Source: Parahaliea maris (lineage in GTDB: Bacteria; Pseudomonadota; Gammaproteobacteria; Pseudomonadales; Halieaceae). From it: a DNA stretch of 64,000 nucleotides. Shown piece by piece: positions 60,140 through 64,000 of the stretch. Location of the stretch: positions 62,001-126,000 of the forward strand of contig NZ_VRZA01000007.1 of the NCBI RefSeq assembly GCF_008064665.1. The letters run 5' to 3'. The notes under the pieces were generated by a model, which was not told where the DNA came from, made no database searches, and saw nothing but the letters and a program-made list of their open reading frames with translations. The translations under genes were made by a program, and so were the position numbers. Numbering within the stretch: the first letter of the stretch is position 1; each line of letters begins with the position of its first letter.

Positions 60140-61517
60140 CTGACGCACTCCCTTCGAGTTTGCGGACCTCCAGAGTCAGGCCGTGCAAGGCCGTGACTTC
60201 CACTTCATCTTCGACGGCCAGCGCACTGTTGCAGTTGGCCTGCCAGAGTTCGCCCTCGAGCCACACATAGACCTCGTCACCCTGGCAGCGTTGGACGACC
60301 GCGCGCTGGCCGAGCAGGTGTTCAGCCCCGCTGACCAGGGCCCGCCGCCGGCTCCTGGCCAGCATGCCGAGGGCAAAGATCAACAGGGCGGCGCTGAATA
60401 CTGTGATGGCTACGATCATGGGCATGGCGATCTGGTAAGCGGGCAATTGCGTGTCCATCAGCATGATGGACCCGAATACAAAGGCGACAATGCCGCCCAG
60501 TCCCAGGATGCCAAAGCTGGGCGCAAAGGCCTCCGCCGCCATGAGCGCTATCCCCAGCAGAATCAGGCCGAGCCCGGCATAGCTGATAGGAAGCACCTGG
60601 AACGCGTACATGGCCAGCAACAGACTGACGGCCCCGACCACGCCCGGCAGTCCGACGCCCGGGTTGTAGAACTCGATCAGCAGGCCGTAGATGCCGGCCA
60701 GCATCAGCAGGTAGGCGATGTTCGGGTTGGTAATGACGGCGAGGAATTCACTGCGCCAGTCCATCGGGTGTTCATAAACGGTGGCAGTTTCGGTGTCCAG
60801 CGTCGCGCTGTGGTCTCCCAGTTGGACTGTACGGCCGTGGACTGTCGCCAGCAGTTCCTCTCTCGAGGTGCTGACCAGATCGATGACGCCCTGTTCCAGC
60901 GCGGCGGAGGCCGTCAGGCTGGCGCCTTCGCGCACCGCCCGTTCGGCCCACTCGGCATTGCGGCCACGCAATTCCGCCAACCCGCGCAAGTAGGCCACGG
61001 CGTCATTGATGATCTTGTGTTCCATTGCGGTGCCGGGCTGGTGAGCCTCCGGCCCGGGGGCTGCGTCTCCGTCAGGAGACTCCTCCGGGGCATCTCCCCG
61101 GGGCAGGGACGGCACACCGGGAGAACCTATCTGCACCGGTGTCGCCGCGCCCAGGTTGGTGCCCGGTGCCATGGCGGCTATATGCGTGGCGTAAAGAATA
61201 TAGGTGCCGGCACTGGCGGCGCGCGACCCGCTGGGAGCCACATACCCGATGACCGGTATGGGCGATGCGAGGACGGCCTTGATCATGTCGCGCATGGCGG
61301 TATCCAGGCCCCCGGGGGTATCGATTTGCAACAGTACCAGGCTCGCACCGGCTGTGTTGGCTGTCGCCAGGCTGCGAATCATGTGATCTGCGGTAGCGGG
61401 GCCGATGGCGCCGGTAATGCTCACCTGCCAGACAGCACCGGGCGGCGCCTGCCCGACGGCCTGCGACGATAACGCGAGCAGCCATGTCATTATCAGCTGG
61501 TAGATAAAACGTCTCAT
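60132..61517 (-). CDS. nfeD: NfeD-like membrane serine protease (ClpP class)
   Basis: The 461-aa product is a long NfeD: signal peptide, ClpP-class protease domain with catalytic Ser102 (AASAGTYI) and Lys168 (MEHKIINDA), then about four to five TM helices (about 238-390) and a C-terminal OB-fold NfeD domain. Long NfeD proteins cleave slipins such as the neighbour encoded 8 nt into its end. An acidic linker ([21 protein letters not shown]) precedes the catalytic Lys region. Start: ATG at 61517. Confidence 0.9.
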   Translation of the reverse strand: MRRFIYQLIMTWLLALSSQAVGQAPPGAVWQVSITGAIGPATADHMIRSLATANTAGASLVLLQIDTPGGLDTAMRDMIKAVLASPIPVIGYVAPSGSRAASAGTYILYATHIAAMAPGTNLGAATPVQIGSPGVPSLPRGDAPEESPDGDAAPGPEAHQPGTAMEHKIINDAVAYLRGLAELRGRNAEWAERAVREGASLTASAALEQGVIDLVSTSREELLATVHGRTVQLGDHSATLDTETATVYEHPMDWRSEFLAVITNPNIAYLLMLAGIYGLLIEFYNPGVGLPGVVGAVSLLLAMYAFQVLPISYAGLGLILLGIALMAAEAFAPSFGILGLGGIVAFVFGSIMLMDTQLPAYQIAMPMIVAITVFSAALLIFALGMLARSRRRALVSGAEHLLGQRAVVQRCQGDEVYVWLEGELWQANCNSALAVEDEVEVTALHGLTLEVRKLEGSASDD

Positions 61518-61537
61518 ATCTCGACGAATTGTTGGTA

Positions 61538-61558
61538 TATCTATCCGTAGTATAGATA
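61538..61558. promoter_or_regulatory. inverted repeat TATCTAT-N7-ATAGATA in a divergent promoter
   Basis: A perfect 7-bp inverted repeat with a 7-nt spacer lies between the leftward nfeD and the rightward patatin gene, 21 bp upstream of nfeD's ATG and 103 bp before patatin's. It may be an operator for one or both genes. Confidence 0.4.
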
Positions 61559-61661
61559 AGCTTGGTTCAGCTGCCGGTGGTGGGCTGGATGAGCGCGGGC
61601 TGCGTTGATCGGTTACGGTCACCGCCAGTCCGGATAACGATAAAGAAAAAGGGGGTAGGCT

Positions 61662-64000
61662 ATGGAAGGTCCTGGTCAGGGGGAGTTCAGGGAGGTTGTC
61701 TTTCCCGAGGAGCTGGTAGAAGTGGCACGGCGTCGGGAGCAGGTGGACCCGCGGCCCCTGCCACAGCCGCAAGCTCCCTCCGTCGACAATGAACTGGTCG
61801 GTCTGGCGATTTCCGGGGGCGGTATTCGTTCGGCGACCTTCGCCCTGGGTGCGGTGCAGGGTTTGGCACGGCACGGATTGCTGCGGCATGTGGATTACCT
61901 GTCCACGGTCTCGGGCGGAGGGTATCTGGGAGCCTGCATCAGCAGCCTGCTGACCAACCCGAAAGCCGGCGTGGATGCCAGCGATTTTCCCCTGCGCTAC
62001 ACCCGTGGCTGCAGTGAACCGGCGGCGTTAACCCACGTTCGCAATTGCAGTAATTACCTCGACCCGGGTGGCCTGCTCAACACCCTGCGGATTCCGGTGT
62101 TACTGCTGCGCGGAATGCTGCTCAACCTGTGTGTTTTCCTGCCCTACATTCTGGGAGCGGTCATCGTCACCCAGGCGGTTTACCTGCTGGGGCCGGATAC
62201 CAACTGGCTACCCCGGGTTGTCATGCCACTGCTGGTGGCGTTTGCGTTACTGACGATCGCATTTCCCGTCGCCCAGCGGATTTTGCGACGGCGCCTGAAC
62301 TGGACCTGGCGTGACCGCCTGGAGCGCTGGTTGGCGGTACCGTTGATCGTTGCGGTGCTCAGCCTGCTGTTGATTCCACTGTTGAACCTGACCCGCCTGG
62401 CCATTGAGCACAATGCCAGCCAGGTGGCGGGTTTTCTCGATGGTTCCGATGGTCTTCGCCTCTGGCACCTGGGGGCACTGGTCTTTGTGCTGTTGCTTCT
62501 GCTCAGCCTGCTGGGTCGGGCGTCGACCCGCTTTGCGCCCTGGGTAGGGCGGATCTTTGTCGGGCTCATTGCCGTCATTGGTCCGGTGCTGCTGTTCGCG
62601 GCCTACCTGACGCTGTGTCTCTGGCAGATTGAGTCGCCATATCTGCCAGCGGGCTCGAGCACAGTGCTCAATCGGGCCCTGGGCTGTGAGCAACCCTGCC
62701 TGGTGGAGGGTGCGCAGGTGGACCAGCGCCAGCGGCAAGGCGGGCTGGTCGCCGCAGTCACAGGATTGTTTGCGGCAGAAACACCGCCGGATGACTTCGG
62801 CCAACTGGTCACTGAATTGCGCGGGCGGGGGCTGGTGCTCACCGACGATGCCCGGGTGTTCTGTGCCTCCTCCGGGAATTGTCTCGAGCAGCCAGCCTCG
62901 TGGCAGCAGGACCAGCGGGTGTGGGTACTGACCAATAGTGCCGGCACGACCAACCCCTGTCCGCCCTCGGATTCAGCGGGCGGCTTCAATGCTGCGGATG
63001 GACTCTATTGCCATTACCTGAAACGGGTTTCACCCGACCATCTGCGGATATCCAACGGGGCTGCCATGCCCTGGGCGGATGAGGAGAACCTGTGGTTTGT
63101 GCTGTTGTTTCTCGTGGTGCTGCTGTTCAATCGGTTTTTCCTGGATATCAATATCATTGGCCCTCACCGTTTCTACCGCGACCGCCTCAGTCGCGCGTTT
63201 CTGGTCGGCCTGGGGGAGGAGGACGAGTTGGTTGCCCGGGATGGCCTGACCCTGTCGAGCCTGAATGCCGAGCACACCAGTGCGCCCTACCACCTGATAA
63301 ACGCCGCACTCAACCTGCAGGCAGACCGGGATCCGGGCTTGCGTGGCCGGGAGTCTGACTTCTTCCTGTTCAGCAAGCGCTATTGCGGCAGTCGCCTGAC
63401 GGGTTATGTCGCCACGCCCTCCCTGGAGAAAGCGGACCCTCACCTCGACCTGGGCACCGCTGTTGCCATCTCGGGCGCAGCTGCGGCGCCCAATGCCGGC
63501 CGCCAGACCAAACGGTCGCTGAGCTTTGTGCTCACACTGCTGAATATCAGGCTGGGCTACTGGCTGCCCAATCCCCGGCGGGTAGCCCGGCGCCACCTCA
63601 TGCAGCACTTGCGTACCGGCTGCGCCCGGCCGTCGCTGATGTGGCGCGAGGCGCTGGGCCTGCTGGATGCCAGGCACTCCCACGTGAATGTGTCCGACGG
63701 CGGGCATATCGAGAACCTGGCCATCTACGAGTTGTTGCGTCGCCGCTGCCGCCTGATCGTCGCCATCGATGGGGAGCAGGACGCCGAACTGCGCTTTGAC
63801 GGCCTGGTAACCCTGCTCCGCTTTGCCCGTATCGACCTCGGCGTGGAAGTGGATTTCAATCGCGAGGGGGAGAATCAACTGGATGCCCTGCGCCTGCAGG
63901 ACGGGCGTGTAAGTCGTCGTCACTGGGCCCTGGGCACCATCCATTATGGTGACGGCGAGACGGGCCAGTTGCTGTACATCAAACTGTCCTACACCGGGGA
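61662..64000 (+). CDS. patatin-like phospholipase with a multi-TM insertion (3' end outside the window)
   Basis: The reading frame opens at an ATG behind AAGGGGG and runs without a stop to the edge, giving at least 779 residues. Patatin features are the oxyanion loop SGGGIR (51-56), the nucleophile Ser84 in VSGGGYLG, and the catalytic Asp679 in VSDGGHIENLA. Between Ser and Asp lie about six TM helices (roughly residues 145-325, plus one near 480-495) and a soluble insert with Cys pairs (CEQPCLVEG, CASSGNC). Patatins are lipid acyl hydrolases; this one would be an integral membrane enzyme, and the Ser-Asp distance of about 595 residues is far above the usual 150-200. The C-terminus is not seen. 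Confidence 0.86.
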   Translation, partial: MEGPGQGEFREVVFPEELVEVARRREQVDPRPLPQPQAPSVDNELVGLAISGGGIRSATFALGAVQGLARHGLLRHVDYLSTVSGGGYLGACISSLLTNPKAGVDASDFPLRYTRGCSEPAALTHVRNCSNYLDPGGLLNTLRIPVLLLRGMLLNLCVFLPYILGAVIVTQAVYLLGPDTNWLPRVVMPLLVAFALLTIAFPVAQRILRRRLNWTWRDRLERWLAVPLIVAVLSLLLIPLLNLTRLAIEHNASQVAGFLDGSDGLRLWHLGALVFVLLLLLSLLGRASTRFAPWVGRIFVGLIAVIGPVLLFAAYLTLCLWQIESPYLPAGSSTVLNRALGCEQPCLVEGAQVDQRQRQGGLVAAVTGLFAAETPPDDFGQLVTELRGRGLVLTDDARVFCASSGNCLEQPASWQQDQRVWVLTNSAGTTNPCPPSDSAGGFNAADGLYCHYLKRVSPDHLRISNGAAMPWADEENLWFVLLFLVVLLFNRFFLDINIIGPHRFYRDRLSRAFLVGLGEEDELVARDGLTLSSLNAEHTSAPYHLINAALNLQADRDPGLRGRESDFFLFSKRYCGSRLTGYVATPSLEKADPHLDLGTAVAISGAAAAPNAGRQTKRSLSFVLTLLNIRLGYWLPNPRRVARRHLMQHLRTGCARPSLMWREALGLLDARHSHVNVSDGGHIENLAIYELLRRRCRLIVAIDGEQDAELRFDGLVTLLRFARIDLGVEVDFNREGENQLDALRLQDGRVSRRHWALGTIHYGDGETGQLLYIKLSYTG

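Overview
The window looks like a chromosomal segment of a free-living, high-GC, probably marine gammaproteobacterium. The evidence is a PhoP/PhoQ-type two-component pair, EpmB, an E. coli-like PuuA/PuuB pair, YghU, RlmA, TamA/TamB, a PA3496-type small acidic protein, a TonB-dependent receptor and an FNR/Anr-type site. The OM60/Halieaceae or Spongiibacter side of the class is my guess; no rRNA or other taxonomic marker is present. Genes are densely packed, many start at GTG or TTG, and many overlap by 4 nt. I see no tRNA, rRNA, insertion sequence, phage, integron or CRISPR array.

Layout. 0.3-8.5 kb: PilZ protein, TonB-dependent receptor, EpmB, and divergent puuB / puuA for gamma-glutamylated putrescine catabolism with a membrane protein behind puuA. 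8.5-15.2 kb: small Zn-ribbon protein, LysR regulator, PA3496-like protein, shikimate kinase paralogue, HNH nuclease, an orphan 101-aa protein with tandem repeats in its promoter, an FAH-family enzyme, and a PepSY protein / response regulator / sensor kinase operon. 15.4-20.6 kb: His-rich secreted protein, a membrane Ser/Thr kinase with a cysteine-paired repeat domain plus a secreted partner, a nuclease, and a degenerate HD-GYP protein. 20.8-29.9 kb: acyl-CoA synthetase, YghU, ricin-type lectin, and tamB-tamA in the reverse of the E. coli order. 29.9-33.4 kb: three-gene glycosyltransferase operon. 33.6-40.4 kb: META lipoprotein, then a MoxR-DUF58-DUF4381-BatA/B fusion-BatC-BatD operon. 40.6-49.3 kb: PBP4-type carboxypeptidase, five-repeat DUF11-like surface protein, MOSC, GST and M6 metalloprotease. 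49.4-54.2 kb: LysE exporter with divergent MocR regulator and matching palindromes, RlmA, VOC protein, esterase lipoprotein. 54.2-64 kb: hemerythrin with a perfect FNR-type box, a triple Nif11-like protein, a Tat-exported D-amino-acid-oxidase-like protein whose sequence blocks are circularly permuted, CYTH-CHAD protein, slipin/NfeD pair, and a membrane patatin that runs off the right edge.

The most unusual items are: (1) the apparently circularly permuted D-amino-acid oxidase; (2) the protein made of three Nif11-like modules, each closed by a Y/F-x-G-V-x-Y motif, without RiPP enzymes nearby; (3) the Ser/Thr kinase with five extracytoplasmic repeats, each carrying exactly one C-x7-C pair; (4) the BatA-BatB fusion whose second VWA domain has lost its metal site; and (5) the patatin whose catalytic Ser and Asp are separated by a multi-TM insertion. 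All function calls rest on reading motifs and remembered family sequences, not on database searches.
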